13,337 bases of DNA from an uncultured Campylobacter sp. (lineage in GTDB: Bacteria; Campylobacterota; Campylobacteria; Campylobacterales; Campylobacteraceae), in the NCBI RefSeq assembly GCF_938030785.1, contig NZ_CALHIK010000177.1:1-13337 (forward strand), given 5' to 3'. Shown piece after piece: positions 1 through 8,074 of the stretch. Both the position numbers and the translations under genes were made by a program. Each line of letters begins with the position of its first letter. The stretch's first letter is position 1. The notes beneath the pieces were generated by a model that had not been told where the DNA came from, did no database searches, and saw only the letters and a list, made by a program, of their open reading frames with translations.

Positions 1-29
1 CTATCGCCGCACCCTAGCGTCCGTTAAGC

Positions 30-2105
30 TTAGCCGTTGCGCTTTTTAATGATCTCTTCGCCGACGTTTTTAGGAACCTCGTCGTAGTGATCAAATTCCA
101 TCGAATAGGTCGCGCGACCCTGCGTCTGAGAGCGCAGATCGGTCGAGTAACCGAACATCTCCGAAAGCGGGCAGAACGCGTCGATGATCTTGTTGCCGCC
201 GCGCTCGCTCATATTATTGACCTGTCCGCGGCGTTTGTTTAGATCGCCGATGACGTCACCCATATACTCCTCAGGGGTTTCTACCTCGACTTTCATCATA
301 GGCTCCAAGATTACGGCGCCTGCTTTTCTAGCGCCCTCTTTAAAGCCCATAGAAGCGGCGAGTTTGAACGCCATTTCGGAGCTGTCGACTTCGTGGTAGC
401 TTCCGTCATAGACGGTTACGCGCACGTCCTCGACCGGATATCCCGCCAAAACGCCGTTTTGCATCGCCTCTTGGCAGCCCTTATCTACCGCAGGGATATA
501 TTCTTTTGGAATCGCGCCGCCTTTGATATCGTTTACAAACTCATATCCGGTGCCCGGCTCCAAAGGCTCTAGGCGTAAAAATACGTGACCGTATTGACCG
601 CGACCGCCCGATTGTTTGGCGTATTTGTACTCTTGCTCGACCTTTTTGCGGATAGTCTCGCGATATGCAACCTGCGGCTGTCCGACTTCGGCATCGACTT
701 TAAATTCTCTAAGCATTCTATCTACGATGATCTCAAGGTGCAATTCGCCCATTCCCGAAATGATCGTCTGTCCGCTCTCCTCGTCGGTCGCAACCCTAAA
801 GCTCGGATCCTCTTGCGCCAATTTTTGAAGCGCGATTCCCATTTTCTCTTGATCGGCTTTGGTTTTAGGCTCTACCGCTACGCTGATGACGGGATCAGGA
901 AATTCCATACGCTCCAAGATTACCTTATCTTTTTCGCTAGCTAGCGTATCGCCCGTAAGGGTATCTTTAAGACCCACGACGGCGCCGATCTCGCCCGCAT
1001 AAAGCTCCTTTATCTCTTCGCGTTTATTTGAGTGCATTCTTAGCAAGCGGCCGATGCGCTCTTTTTTGCCCTTGCCGGTATTTATGACGTAGCTACCGCT
1101 CTCTAAAACGCCGCGATAAACGCGTACGAAGGTAAGCTGACCTACGAAAGGATCGGTCATAATCTTAAATCCAAGACCCGCAAACTCGCCCTCGTCGGTA
1201 GAGCTTACGCGAACCTCACTGCCGTCCTCATACTGGCCTTTGATCGCAGGCACTTCATCAGGCGCAGGTAGATAATCAACGACTGCGTCTAGCAAAGGCT
1301 GAACGCCTTTATTTTTAAATGCCGTACCGCATAACATAGGGAAAAAGCTTAAGCTTAAGCAGCCTTTTTTTATGCCCTTTTTGATCTCTTCTACGCTTAG
1401 CTCTTCGCCGTTAAAATACTTCTCCATCAAGGCTTCGTCCGTCTCGGCTACCGCTTCGATCATCTTATCGCGATATTCTTGCGCTTTTTCTCGTAGCTCG
1501 GCAGGAATTTCGACGGTCTCCGGAGCCGAAGGACCCTTGCTATCGTCCCAAACGAGCGCTTTCATAGTTACTAAATCAACGACGCCTTTAAAATCATCCT
1601 CGGCACCGATCGGAATTTGAATCGGAACCGGATGGGCTTTTAGTCTATCTTTTACCTGCTGCTCGACATTGTAAAAATTTGCGCCGACGCGGTCCATTTT
1701 ATTTACGAAGATGATGCGCGGAACGTGGTATTTATTCGCTTGTCTCCAAACGGTCTCACTTTGCGGCTGCACGCCGCCTACGGAGCAAAATACGGCTACC
1801 GCGCCGTCTAAGACGCGCATCGAGCGCTCTACCTCGATCGTAAAGTCGACATGGCCCGGGGTGTCGATCAAATTTATCTGATGATCTTTCCAAAAGCAGG
1901 TAGTCGCCGCAGACGTAATCGTAATGCCGCGCTCGCGCTCTTGCTCCATCCAGTCCATCGTAGCCGCACCCTCATGAACCTCGCCGATCTTATGACTCAT
2001 GCCGGTAAAAAACAGAATTCTTTCGCTCGTAGTAGTCTTTCCGGCATCGATGTGAGCGGCGATACCGATGTTTCTAACCATATGTAAAGGGGTTTTTCTT
2101 GCCAT
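30..2105 (-). CDS. fusA: Translation elongation factor G
   Basis: This 691-residue GTPase drives translocation of tRNA and mRNA on the ribosome and, with the recycling factor, splits ribosomes after termination. The GTP-binding motifs are complete: AHIDAGKT at 17-24, the switch I region with RGITI at 59-63, DTPGH at 81-85 with catalytic H85, NKMD at 135-138, and the CGTA loop at 259-262. The later domains follow, with GMGELHLEI in domain III, the GGRGQYGHV loop in domain IV, and domain V ending at KKRNG. Length equals that of other Campylobacter EF-G proteins. The ATG at 2105 follows TAGGAGG. There is no tuf gene within the 29 bases visible downstream, and whether tuf follows cannot be told from this window. 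Confidence 0.98.
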   Translation of the reverse strand: MARKTPLHMVRNIGIAAHIDAGKTTTSERILFFTGMSHKIGEVHEGAATMDWMEQERERGITITSAATTCFWKDHQINLIDTPGHVDFTIEVERSMRVLDGAVAVFCSVGGVQPQSETVWRQANKYHVPRIIFVNKMDRVGANFYNVEQQVKDRLKAHPVPIQIPIGAEDDFKGVVDLVTMKALVWDDSKGPSAPETVEIPAELREKAQEYRDKMIEAVAETDEALMEKYFNGEELSVEEIKKGIKKGCLSLSFFPMLCGTAFKNKGVQPLLDAVVDYLPAPDEVPAIKGQYEDGSEVRVSSTDEGEFAGLGFKIMTDPFVGQLTFVRVYRGVLESGSYVINTGKGKKERIGRLLRMHSNKREEIKELYAGEIGAVVGLKDTLTGDTLASEKDKVILERMEFPDPVISVAVEPKTKADQEKMGIALQKLAQEDPSFRVATDEESGQTIISGMGELHLEIIVDRMLREFKVDAEVGQPQVAYRETIRKKVEQEYKYAKQSGGRGQYGHVFLRLEPLEPGTGYEFVNDIKGGAIPKEYIPAVDKGCQEAMQNGVLAGYPVEDVRVTVYDGSYHEVDSSEMAFKLAASMGFKEGARKAGAVILEPMMKVEVETPEEYMGDVIGDLNKRRGQVNNMSERGGNKIIDAFCPLSEMFGYSTDLRSQTQGRATYSMEFDHYDEVPKNVGEEIIKKRNG

Positions 2106-2117
2106 AATGCCCTCCTA
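2103..2117 (-). promoter_or_regulatory. fusA ribosome binding site overlapping the rpsG stop
   Basis: The minus strand reads TAGGAGGGCATTATG. The rpsG stop codon TAG is the first part of the TAGGAGG Shine-Dalgarno sequence for fusA, and the gap between the genes is 9 bases. This is the strongest ribosome binding site in the window and points to coupling of S7 and EF-G synthesis. Confidence 0.8.
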
Positions 2118-2585
2118 CCAACGATAATGCGCGAAAGCCTTATTGGCTTCCGCCATCTTGTAGGTATCTTCTTTCTTTTTAAACGAAGAGCCTTTAGAAT
2201 TTGCGGCGTCCATAAGCTCGTAAGCCAGGCGCTCTATCATCGTGCGCTCGCTTCTTTTTCTCGCAAAAGAGATGATCCAGCGGATAGCCAAAGCCTGCTG
2301 GCGAGCCGGCCTAACCTCTATCGGAACCTGGTAAGTAGCGCCGCCTACACGACGAGATTTTACCTCCATCAAAGGTTTAACGTTATCGATGGCATCGTTG
2401 AAAATTTCGATACCTTTCTTTTCGCCGCCTTTATTGTCGATGAAATTTAAGGCGCCGTACATGATCTCGGTAGCGACGCTCTTTTTGCCGTCGAACATAA
2501 GCGAATTAATAAATTTTGTGATTACTTTGCTGTCATAAATCGGATCAGGCATAACTTCCCTAACGGGAGCTTTTCTTCTTCTCAT
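2115..2585 (-). CDS. rpsG: 30S ribosomal protein S7
   Basis: This 156-residue primary 16S rRNA-binding protein starts assembly of the 30S head and lies near the mRNA exit and E site. The family signature is seen at the N-terminus (PDPIYDSKVITKFINSLMFD from residue 13) and in EVKSRRVGGATYQVPIEVRP in the centre. The C-terminus AEANKAFAHYRW is the same as in E. coli S7. The ATG at 2585 follows GAAGGAA by about 5 bases. It lies 69 bases after rpsL and 9 bases before fusA. In E. coli S7 represses its own operon by binding the rpsL-rpsG spacer; the spacer here has short hairpins but not enough structure to claim the same control. Confidence 0.98.
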   Translation of the reverse strand: MRRRKAPVREVMPDPIYDSKVITKFINSLMFDGKKSVATEIMYGALNFIDNKGGEKKGIEIFNDAIDNVKPLMEVKSRRVGGATYQVPIEVRPARQQALAIRWIISFARKRSERTMIERLAYELMDAANSKGSSFKKKEDTYKMAEANKAFAHYRW

Positions 2586-2596
2586 TTTATTCCTTC

Positions 2597-2610
2597 AAAT
2601 TTTAAAATTT
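2597..2610 (-). repeat. 14-base AT palindrome in the rpsL-rpsG spacer
   Basis: AAATTTTAAAATTT is a perfect palindrome lying just before the rpsG ribosome binding site (GAAGGAA). The same 14-base word forms the core of the palindromes after rplL and before rplJ. The rest of the 69-base spacer holds only short pairings, such as CGGCA with TGCCG, and no clear promoter. Confidence 0.5.
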
Positions 2611-2654
2611 TACTCAAACTCGGCAAAATCTAGTGCCGGTCTGTTTAGGCCAAA

Positions 2655-3029
2655 CTATTTTTTAGGTCGTTTAGCACCGTATTTTGATCTTGCAACGGTT
2701 CGTTTCGCAACGCCTGCAGTATCGAGCGCACCGCGGACGATGTGATATTTAACGCCCGGTAGGTCCTTTACACGACCGCCGCGAACTAGCACGATAGAGT
2801 GCTCTTGTAGATTGTGACCTTCACCGCCGATATAGCTGATGACTTCAAATCCGCTAGTAAGCCTTACTTTGGCAACTTTACGAAGCGCAGAGTTTGGCTT
2901 TTTAGGGGTCGTAGTGTAGACCTTAGTGCAAACTCCTCTTCGTTGAGGGCAATTCTTTAGCGCGGGAGACTTCGATTTCTCGGTAATCTTCTTGCGCTCT
3001 TTTCTGACCAATTGATTTATGGTTGGCAC
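2655..3029 (-). CDS. rpsL: 30S ribosomal protein S12
   Basis: This 124-residue protein of the decoding centre controls tRNA selection accuracy and is the classic streptomycin-resistance target. The family core is almost identical to E. coli: CPQRRGVCTKVYTTTPKKPNSALRKV at residues 27-52 (broken here only in reading, not in sequence), SYIGGEGHNLQEHS at 65-78, and RGGRVKDLPGV at 83-93. K43 and K88, the usual resistance positions, are both the sensitive-type lysine. D89, next to K88, is the residue that RimO methylthiolates in some bacteria. The start is a GTG at 3029, preceded by GAAAGGAAAG and followed by the expected P-T-I-N-Q-L. It is the first gene of the str operon and follows a good -10 box. 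Confidence 0.97.
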   Translation of the reverse strand: MPTINQLVRKERKKITEKSKSPALKNCPQRRGVCTKVYTTTPKKPNSALRKVAKVRLTSGFEVISYIGGEGHNLQEHSIVLVRGGRVKDLPGVKYHIVRGALDTAGVAKRTVARSKYGAKRPKK

Positions 3030-3067
3030 ATCTTTCCTTTCACAAAAATTTATTCAAAAAGATTTGG

Positions 3068-3098
3068 ATTATACTTTGTTTAAACTTACAGAAACGTA
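3068..3098 (-). promoter_or_regulatory. Sigma-70 type promoter for rpsL-rpsG-fusA
   Basis: The minus strand carries a perfect TATAAT at 3068-3073 in the 83-base spacer before rpsL. The expected start of transcription would be about 7 bases further on, near 3060, leaving a 5' leader of about 30 bases. At the -35 distance there is only an AT-rich stretch with CGTTTC, and no TTGACA. Campylobacter housekeeping promoters are known to rely on the -10 region and AT-rich upstream DNA and not on a -35 box, so this fits. The promoter would make the str operon independent of readthrough from rpoC and the doxX-like gene. Confidence 0.6.
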
Positions 3099-3105
3099 AA
3101 TTTAA
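3080..3105 (-). other. Weak hairpin after the doxX-like gene
   Basis: TTAAATTTAC and GTAAGTTTAA (minus strand) can pair over ten positions with one T-G wobble around the 6-base loop GTTTCT. No T tract follows, so it is a poor terminator. It lies seven bases after the doxX-like stop and just upstream of the -10 box at 3068-3073, so it may simply reflect the AT-rich promoter region. Confidence 0.3.
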
Positions 3106-3112
3106 CTAAATT

Positions 3113-3502
3113 TTAATCTCTAATCAGCACAAACTCTCCGCCGCCGCAGATTACTAGGCAGATCGCGGCAGAGAGATACAGATATACGATTTCCAGCTCA
3201 AATCCGCCCACTCCGGTAAGCGCGCTCAACGGAGTGTATAGGACGTATATTATCATAAGCACGTTTGCGATCACAAGCAGAGCGCCTATGCGGCAAAATA
3301 CGCCTATGATTATCATCGCGGGCGCCAGCACCTCGCCTACGTATGCGCCGTAAGCCACCAGATCCGGAATTCCTCTGGCTACCAGCATCGATTTTACGCC
3401 GTCTATGCCGTGAGTGAGCTTAAAAATTCCATGCATTAAAAGACAAACTCCGAGCCCCAACCTGATAAACAACAGACCGAAATTTATATTGATCATATTC
3501 AT
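3113..3502 (-). CDS. DoxX-family small membrane protein
   Basis: This 129-residue, very hydrophobic protein has about four membrane segments (roughly residues 8-28, 48-69, 73-92 and 103-121) and no cleavable signal peptide. DoxX-family marks are a first helix with R14-L-x-L-G and H24-G-x-x-K28, the GEVLAP motif at 56-61 entering helix 2, and a glycine-rich GGGEF at 120-124 at the end of helix 4. DoxX relatives have been linked to thiosulfate:quinone oxidation in archaea and to membrane redox or oxidative-stress complexes in mycobacteria, but most are uncharacterised, so no reaction can be assigned. The ATG at 3502 follows AAAGGA by 6 bases. A second ATG at 3496 is possible but less well spaced. 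The gene sits alone between rpoC and rpsL, where it has no functional link to its neighbours. Base and codon use looks similar to theirs. Confidence 0.85.
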   Translation of the reverse strand: MNMININFGLLFIRLGLGVCLLMHGIFKLTHGIDGVKSMLVARGIPDLVAYGAYVGEVLAPAMIIIGVFCRIGALLVIANVLMIIYVLYTPLSALTGVGGFELEIVYLYLSAAICLVICGGGEFVLIRD

Positions 3503-3513
3503 GTCTCATCCTT

Positions 3514-3551
3514 TAAATTTAGGTAAATTTAGGGCTTTTTGCCCTAAATTA
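3514..3551 (-). terminator. Hairpin at the rpoC stop with a duplicated 3' arm
   Basis: AATTTAGGGC (3541-3550, minus strand) pairs perfectly with GCCCTAAATT (3526-3535) around a loop of five A residues, giving a 10-base-pair stem that begins inside the rpoC TAA stop. On the minus strand only TTTACC follows the stem, so it is a weak intrinsic terminator at best. Read on the plus strand, the same stem is followed by ATTTTTT, which would suit antisense transcripts better. The word TAAATTTAGG (plus strand) occurs twice in exact tandem at 3514-3523 and 3524-3533, so the 5' arm could pair with either copy. The doxX-like gene starts right after it, and readthrough is needed unless a promoter has been missed. 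Confidence 0.55.
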
Positions 3552-6500
3552 TTTTTTAAGTTTAACTTCCTTGTCTTTATACAGACCCGTTCCGACCGGG
3601 ATTATGCGACCTAAAATCACGTTTTCTTTTAAGTCCTCTAATCGGTCAAATTTACCCGCGATACTAGCCTCAGTTAGAACCTTCGTAGTCTCTTGGAAGG
3701 ACGCCGCCGAAATGACGCTATCGCTTCCTACGGCCGCACGAGTTACGCCAAGCAACACGGACTCTGCGATCGCAGGCTCGCCACCCATCTTTACGATCCG
3801 CTCGTTTTCCTCTTTAAATCTGCGGCGGCTGATCAGATCGCCGACGATAAGCTGAGTATCGCCGCTATCGACGATTCTGACTTGGCGGAGCATCTGAGAT
3901 ACGATGATCTCGATATGCTTGTCGCTGATGACGACGCCTTGGGAGCGGTAAACCTGTTGAATTTCGCTGATCAGATAATAATGCAGCGCTTTTTCGCCTA
4001 AAATTCTAAGCACGTCATGCGAGCTGATAACTCCGTCGGTAAGCTTCTCGCCTGCGTGGACGAACTCGCCGTTTCGCACTTGGATCTGACGACTCTTATC
4101 GATTAAATACTCGGCACTCGTTCCGTCCTCGCCCTCGATTACGATGCGCTCTTTTGCGCGCAGTGCTTTATCAAAGCGGACGGTTCCGTCGATATCCGCG
4201 ATGATCGCGGTATTTTTCGGACGGCGCGCCTCAAATAGCTCCGATACGCGCGGCAAACCGCCGGTGATATCTTTTGATTTAGCAGCCGCTTTCGGTGTCC
4301 TAGCCAAGATATCTGCAATCGCTACCTGATCGCCCTTATTCGTAAAAATCGCAGTCTTCGGTCCTAGGTTATATTTGATAGGCTCGCCCTTGCTAGGAGT
4401 TACGATAATGGCCGGTTTGACGCCTTGCGGAAGGTACTCGTTGATGACCAAACGGCTTTGGCCGGTAGTCTCGTCATATTGCTCCGTAGCAGTGTATCCC
4501 GGCTCGATATCCTCGAAGCTGATCTTACCCTCGCACTCTGCAGCCACAGGGATAGAATAAGGATCCCACTCGGCGATAATTAATCTATCGTCTTTTTTAG
4601 GCTTGGCGATAAGATCTTCGCTTTTTACGACGCTATTATCATCATAGGTAATGACCGATTCACGCGGTATATAGTGGCGGATCGCCTCTCTGCCGTTTTC
4701 GTCGGAGATGACTACGTACATACCCTTTTCGCTTACGACGTGGCCTTTTTTGATATCCTTTAAGCGCTCTAAATAATCGCCCTTGAGGATGAAATATTTA
4801 AGCGTGCCGCCTACGCCCGCTTTGATCTTTTTGGTCACAGGCTCGCCGTCTTTGACGCGAAGTTCACTTGCAAACGGAATTCGCGTAGGGATATTCCAAT
4901 CCTCTTTGATAACCTCGACTAGGCTATCGTTTTCTTGGATCGTATCGCCGTTTTTAAAGACGATATAAAATTTACCCTCTACCTTGCCGCTTACGCCCGC
5001 AAGCTCGGTAGGCTTAGCTAGATCGTGGCGTCGGATCGAATATTTAAATTCTTCTTTTTTGCCCTTTAGCGTTATATTTACGTCGTCGTGGGTTATATCG
5101 ATGCTTACTTTGCCGGTAATCGGAGCTTTAATCTTAGGCTCGACCAAAAGCACCGCGGCGTTTCTGCGGTTCATAACGATATTTTTGCCGCCGTTTTCGT
5201 AGGTCTTGACGTTGTAATATCTGATAAAGCCCTCTTTATCGGCGATTACTTGGCGATCTTGCTGCTCGGTAGACGCTGTACCGCCGGCGTGGAAAGTTCG
5301 TAGCGTAAGCTGCGTGCCCGGCTCACCGATCGATTGCGCCGATATTATACCGACCGCTTCGCCCGGTTTTACTAGCTTGCCCTCGCCTAAATTTACGCCG
5401 TAGCACTTCGCGCAGACCCCTTTTTCGGCCTTGCAGGTAATCGGCGTGCGGATATTTACGGATTTGATACCCGAATCCACGATGGTTTTTACTTCGCCAA
5501 CGCCCAAAAGCGTGCCCTCGGTAAATAAAATTTCATTCGACACCGGATCGATCACGTCTGCGCTTAGCACTCTTCCTATGATTCTATCGGCTAGGCTTTC
5601 GATCTGGGTTCCGTTTTCTACGATCTCGGTAACCTCGATGCCCTCGTGGGTGCCGCAATCATGCATACTAACCCTGACGTTTTGCGCGACGTCGATCAGC
5701 TTTCGAGTTAGATATCCCGCATTCGCGGTCTTAAGCGCAGTATCGGCAAGACCTTTACGTGCACCGTGAGTCGAGATGAAGTACTCGTTTACGTTCAAAC
5801 CCTCTCTAAAATTTGAAGTGATCGGCGTCTCGATGATCGAGCCGTCCGGCTTACTCATCAGACCCCTCATACCCGCTAGCTGTTTGATCTGCTCCGCGCT
5901 ACCTCGCGCGCCGCTATCGGCCATCATATAGATCGAGTTAAAGCCATCCTTGTCCTTCTCCATCATCTTCATCATCTCATCGGCTAGCTTTTTGCTGGTG
6001 CTGGTCCAGATATCGATCGTTTTATTATAGCGCTCGCCGTCTGTTAGCAAGCCCGCGCCGTATTGGTTCTGAACCTCTCGTACCTGCTTTTTGGCCTCTT
6101 CGACAAGACCAGGCTTGGACTTCGGCACGATGATATCCGAAACGGAGATCGAAACGCCCGCTTTAGTCGCAGATTCAAAGCCTAAATTTTTAAGATTATC
6201 CAAAAATTCTGCGCTTATCTCAAGGCCGCCGTTTTTATAGACGTAATCGACAAGCTCGGCGATATCCTTTTTCTTCATGATCTTATTCCAAAGATGATCC
6301 GGAATAAAGCTAGGCAGGATCGATTTGATGATCAATCGCCCTGCCGTCGTAAAGATGATGCGATGATCGATCATCGTTTTGATTTTAGCATGGATATCCA
6401 GAGCGTTTGCCTCTACGGCGAGCATTACCTCATCGACGTTTGCAAAAATTTTATTGGTTCCCTTGGCGCCCGGCTTTTCCAAGCTTAGATAATAAATTCC

Positions 6501-8063
6501 CAAAACCATATCCTGGCTAGGCACCGCGACGGGTTTTCCGCTCGCAGGAAGCAAGATATTCATCGAGCTTAGCATTAAAATTTTGCATTCCGCGATCGCC
6601 TCTTGGCTAAGCGGCACGTGCACCGCCATCTGATCGCCGTCGAAGTCTGCGTTGAATGCGGCGCAGACTAGCGGATGCAGCCTGATCGCTTTACCCTCGA
6701 CGAGCACGGGATGAAACGCCTGAATAGACATCTTGTGAAGCGTCGGTGCGCGGTTTAGCATAACCGGGTGATCCTTTACGACCTCCTCCAAGCACTCCCA
6801 AACCTCGTTTAGTTTATTTTCGATCATCTTTTTGGCCTGCTTAACGGTCGTGGCGTAGCCCTTCTCTTGCAGGCGAGCGATTAGATGCGGTTTGAATAGC
6901 TCAAGCGCCATCGTCTTAGGCAGACCGCATTGATCCATGCGTAAATTTGGACCTACTACGATAACGGAGCGACCCGAAAAATCCACGCGCTTTCCGAGTA
7001 AATTTTGACGGAAGCGACCCTGCTTACCCTTAATGATCTCGCTTAAAGATTTAAGCGGTCGCTTATTGGCGCCCTTTACGGCGTTAGCGCGACGTCCGTT
7101 GTCAAAAAGCGCATCCACCGCCTCTTGAAGCATTCGTTTTTCGTTGCGGATGATGATCTCGGGCGCATCAAGTTCCAAAAGGCGCTTTAGACGGGTGTTG
7201 CGGTTGATGACGCGGCGATACAGATCGTTTACGTCCGAAACCGCAAATTTACCGCCCTCAAGGCTAACAAGCGGGCGCAGATCGGCAGGCAGTACTGGAA
7301 GATTCGTAATCATCATCCATTCGGGTTTATTGCCGGAATTTAAAAAGTTCTCTACGACCTTTAGTCGCTTGACGATGGTTTTTTTCTTCGCTTCGGAGTT
7401 GGTGTTTTCCATCTCCTGTTTAAGCGTGGATAAAATTTCGACCAAATCAAGCTCGGCAAGCATATCGCGGATCACCTGACCGCCCATTTTAGCGACGAAG
7501 CCCGTCTGCGAAAAGCGCTCCTTTAGGCTCTGATACTGCTCTTCGTTTAAAACGTCGTATTTCTCGACCTTTTTGGAATTTTCATTATCGTAAAACGCCT
7601 CGCCCGCATTCTCTACGATATAAGCCTCATAGTAAAGCACGCGCTCAAGATCTTTCATCTTGATATTTAAAAGCGTACCGATACGGCTAGGCAAGGAGCT
7701 TACATACCAAATATGAGCTACCGGCGTTACGAGCTCGATATGTCCCATTCTCGTGCGACGAACCTTCGAGCTTGTGATCTCGACGCCGCATTTCTCGCAC
7801 TTCCAACCTTTGTAGCGCATCTTTTTATATTTGCCGCAGATGCATTCATAATCCCTTACGGGACCGAAAATTTTAGCGCAAAACAGGCCGTCGCGCTCCG
7901 GTTTGAGCGTACGGTAGTTGATAGTCTCGGGCTTTTTTACCTCGCCATGGCTCCAAGCCTTGATCTGCTCGGGGCTTGCAATCGTGATGGCAAATGCGTC
8001 GAAGTCGTGGACTCTGGCGTCCTCTTTGATCTCTATTCTTTCTAAATTTGTATTATCGCTCAT
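3549..8063 (-). CDS. rpoC: DNA-directed RNA polymerase subunit beta'
   Basis: This 1504-residue subunit holds the catalytic magnesium of the core enzyme. In order it shows an N-terminal zinc site (C74, C76, C89, C92), the catalytic NADFDGDQM motif at 471-479 with aspartates D473, D475 and D477, and a second zinc site made by C803, C877, C884 and C887. The trigger-loop segment GEPGTQLTLRTFH follows, with its catalytic-loop histidine at H925. The second half of the trigger-loop region resumes only at GGLPR (from G1268), so about 340 residues separate the two. In E. coli the gap is about 200, which indicates an enlarged SI3-type insertion and explains most of the extra length over the 1407-residue E. 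coli protein. The TAA stop lies inside a hairpin (3526-3550). Core residues are all intact. Confidence 0.98.
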   Translation of the reverse strand: MSDNTNLERIEIKEDARVHDFDAFAITIASPEQIKAWSHGEVKKPETINYRTLKPERDGLFCAKIFGPVRDYECICGKYKKMRYKGWKCEKCGVEITSSKVRRTRMGHIELVTPVAHIWYVSSLPSRIGTLLNIKMKDLERVLYYEAYIVENAGEAFYDNENSKKVEKYDVLNEEQYQSLKERFSQTGFVAKMGGQVIRDMLAELDLVEILSTLKQEMENTNSEAKKKTIVKRLKVVENFLNSGNKPEWMMITNLPVLPADLRPLVSLEGGKFAVSDVNDLYRRVINRNTRLKRLLELDAPEIIIRNEKRMLQEAVDALFDNGRRANAVKGANKRPLKSLSEIIKGKQGRFRQNLLGKRVDFSGRSVIVVGPNLRMDQCGLPKTMALELFKPHLIARLQEKGYATTVKQAKKMIENKLNEVWECLEEVVKDHPVMLNRAPTLHKMSIQAFHPVLVEGKAIRLHPLVCAAFNADFDGDQMAVHVPLSQEAIAECKILMLSSMNILLPASGKPVAVPSQDMVLGIYYLSLEKPGAKGTNKIFANVDEVMLAVEANALDIHAKIKTMIDHRIIFTTAGRLIIKSILPSFIPDHLWNKIMKKKDIAELVDYVYKNGGLEISAEFLDNLKNLGFESATKAGVSISVSDIIVPKSKPGLVEEAKKQVREVQNQYGAGLLTDGERYNKTIDIWTSTSKKLADEMMKMMEKDKDGFNSIYMMADSGARGSAEQIKQLAGMRGLMSKPDGSIIETPITSNFREGLNVNEYFISTHGARKGLADTALKTANAGYLTRKLIDVAQNVRVSMHDCGTHEGIEVTEIVENGTQIESLADRIIGRVLSADVIDPVSNEILFTEGTLLGVGEVKTIVDSGIKSVNIRTPITCKAEKGVCAKCYGVNLGEGKLVKPGEAVGIISAQSIGEPGTQLTLRTFHAGGTASTEQQDRQVIADKEGFIRYYNVKTYENGGKNIVMNRRNAAVLLVEPKIKAPITGKVSIDITHDDVNITLKGKKEEFKYSIRRHDLAKPTELAGVSGKVEGKFYIVFKNGDTIQENDSLVEVIKEDWNIPTRIPFASELRVKDGEPVTKKIKAGVGGTLKYFILKGDYLERLKDIKKGHVVSEKGMYVVISDENGREAIRHYIPRESVITYDDNSVVKSEDLIAKPKKDDRLIIAEWDPYSIPVAAECEGKISFEDIEPGYTATEQYDETTGQSRLVINEYLPQGVKPAIIVTPSKGEPIKYNLGPKTAIFTNKGDQVAIADILARTPKAAAKSKDITGGLPRVSELFEARRPKNTAIIADIDGTVRFDKALRAKERIVIEGEDGTSAEYLIDKSRQIQVRNGEFVHAGEKLTDGVISSHDVLRILGEKALHYYLISEIQQVYRSQGVVISDKHIEIIVSQMLRQVRIVDSGDTQLIVGDLISRRRFKEENERIVKMGGEPAIAESVLLGVTRAAVGSDSVISAASFQETTKVLTEASIAGKFDRLEDLKENVILGRIIPVGTGLYKDKEVKLKK

Positions 8064-8074
8064 TTATTCTCTCC
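8060..8074 (-). promoter_or_regulatory. rpoB/rpoC overlap and rpoC ribosome binding site
   Basis: The rpoB stop and rpoC start share the bases ATGA (8060-8063), and GGAGAG (8069-8074), inside the end of rpoB, lies 5 bases before the rpoC ATG. This geometry favours translational coupling, so that the two large subunits are made in equal amounts. Overlapping rpoB and rpoC are known in campylobacters, whereas Helicobacter has the two genes fused. Confidence 0.85.

Noticed and set aside
585..944. A 119-codon open frame on the plus strand antisense to fusA.
   Set aside because: It lies entirely within the conserved EF-G coding sequence, and no family resemblance is visible in the predicted protein.
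2586..2654. An S7-type autoregulatory structure in the rpsL-rpsG spacer, as in E. coli.
   Set aside because: Only short stems (4-5 pairs) and an AT palindrome are visible, with no resemblance I can support to the E. coli S7 target.
2655..3029. Possible antibiotic-resistance changes in rpsL, and likewise in the rpoB rifampicin region.
   Set aside because: K43 and K88 of S12 and D532, H542 and S547 of RpoB are all the sensitive-type residues.
3526..3560. The rpoC-end hairpin as a plus-strand terminator (stem followed by ATTTTTT).
   Set aside because: There is no plus-strand gene upstream for it to terminate. It may stop antisense transcripts, but this cannot be shown from the sequence.
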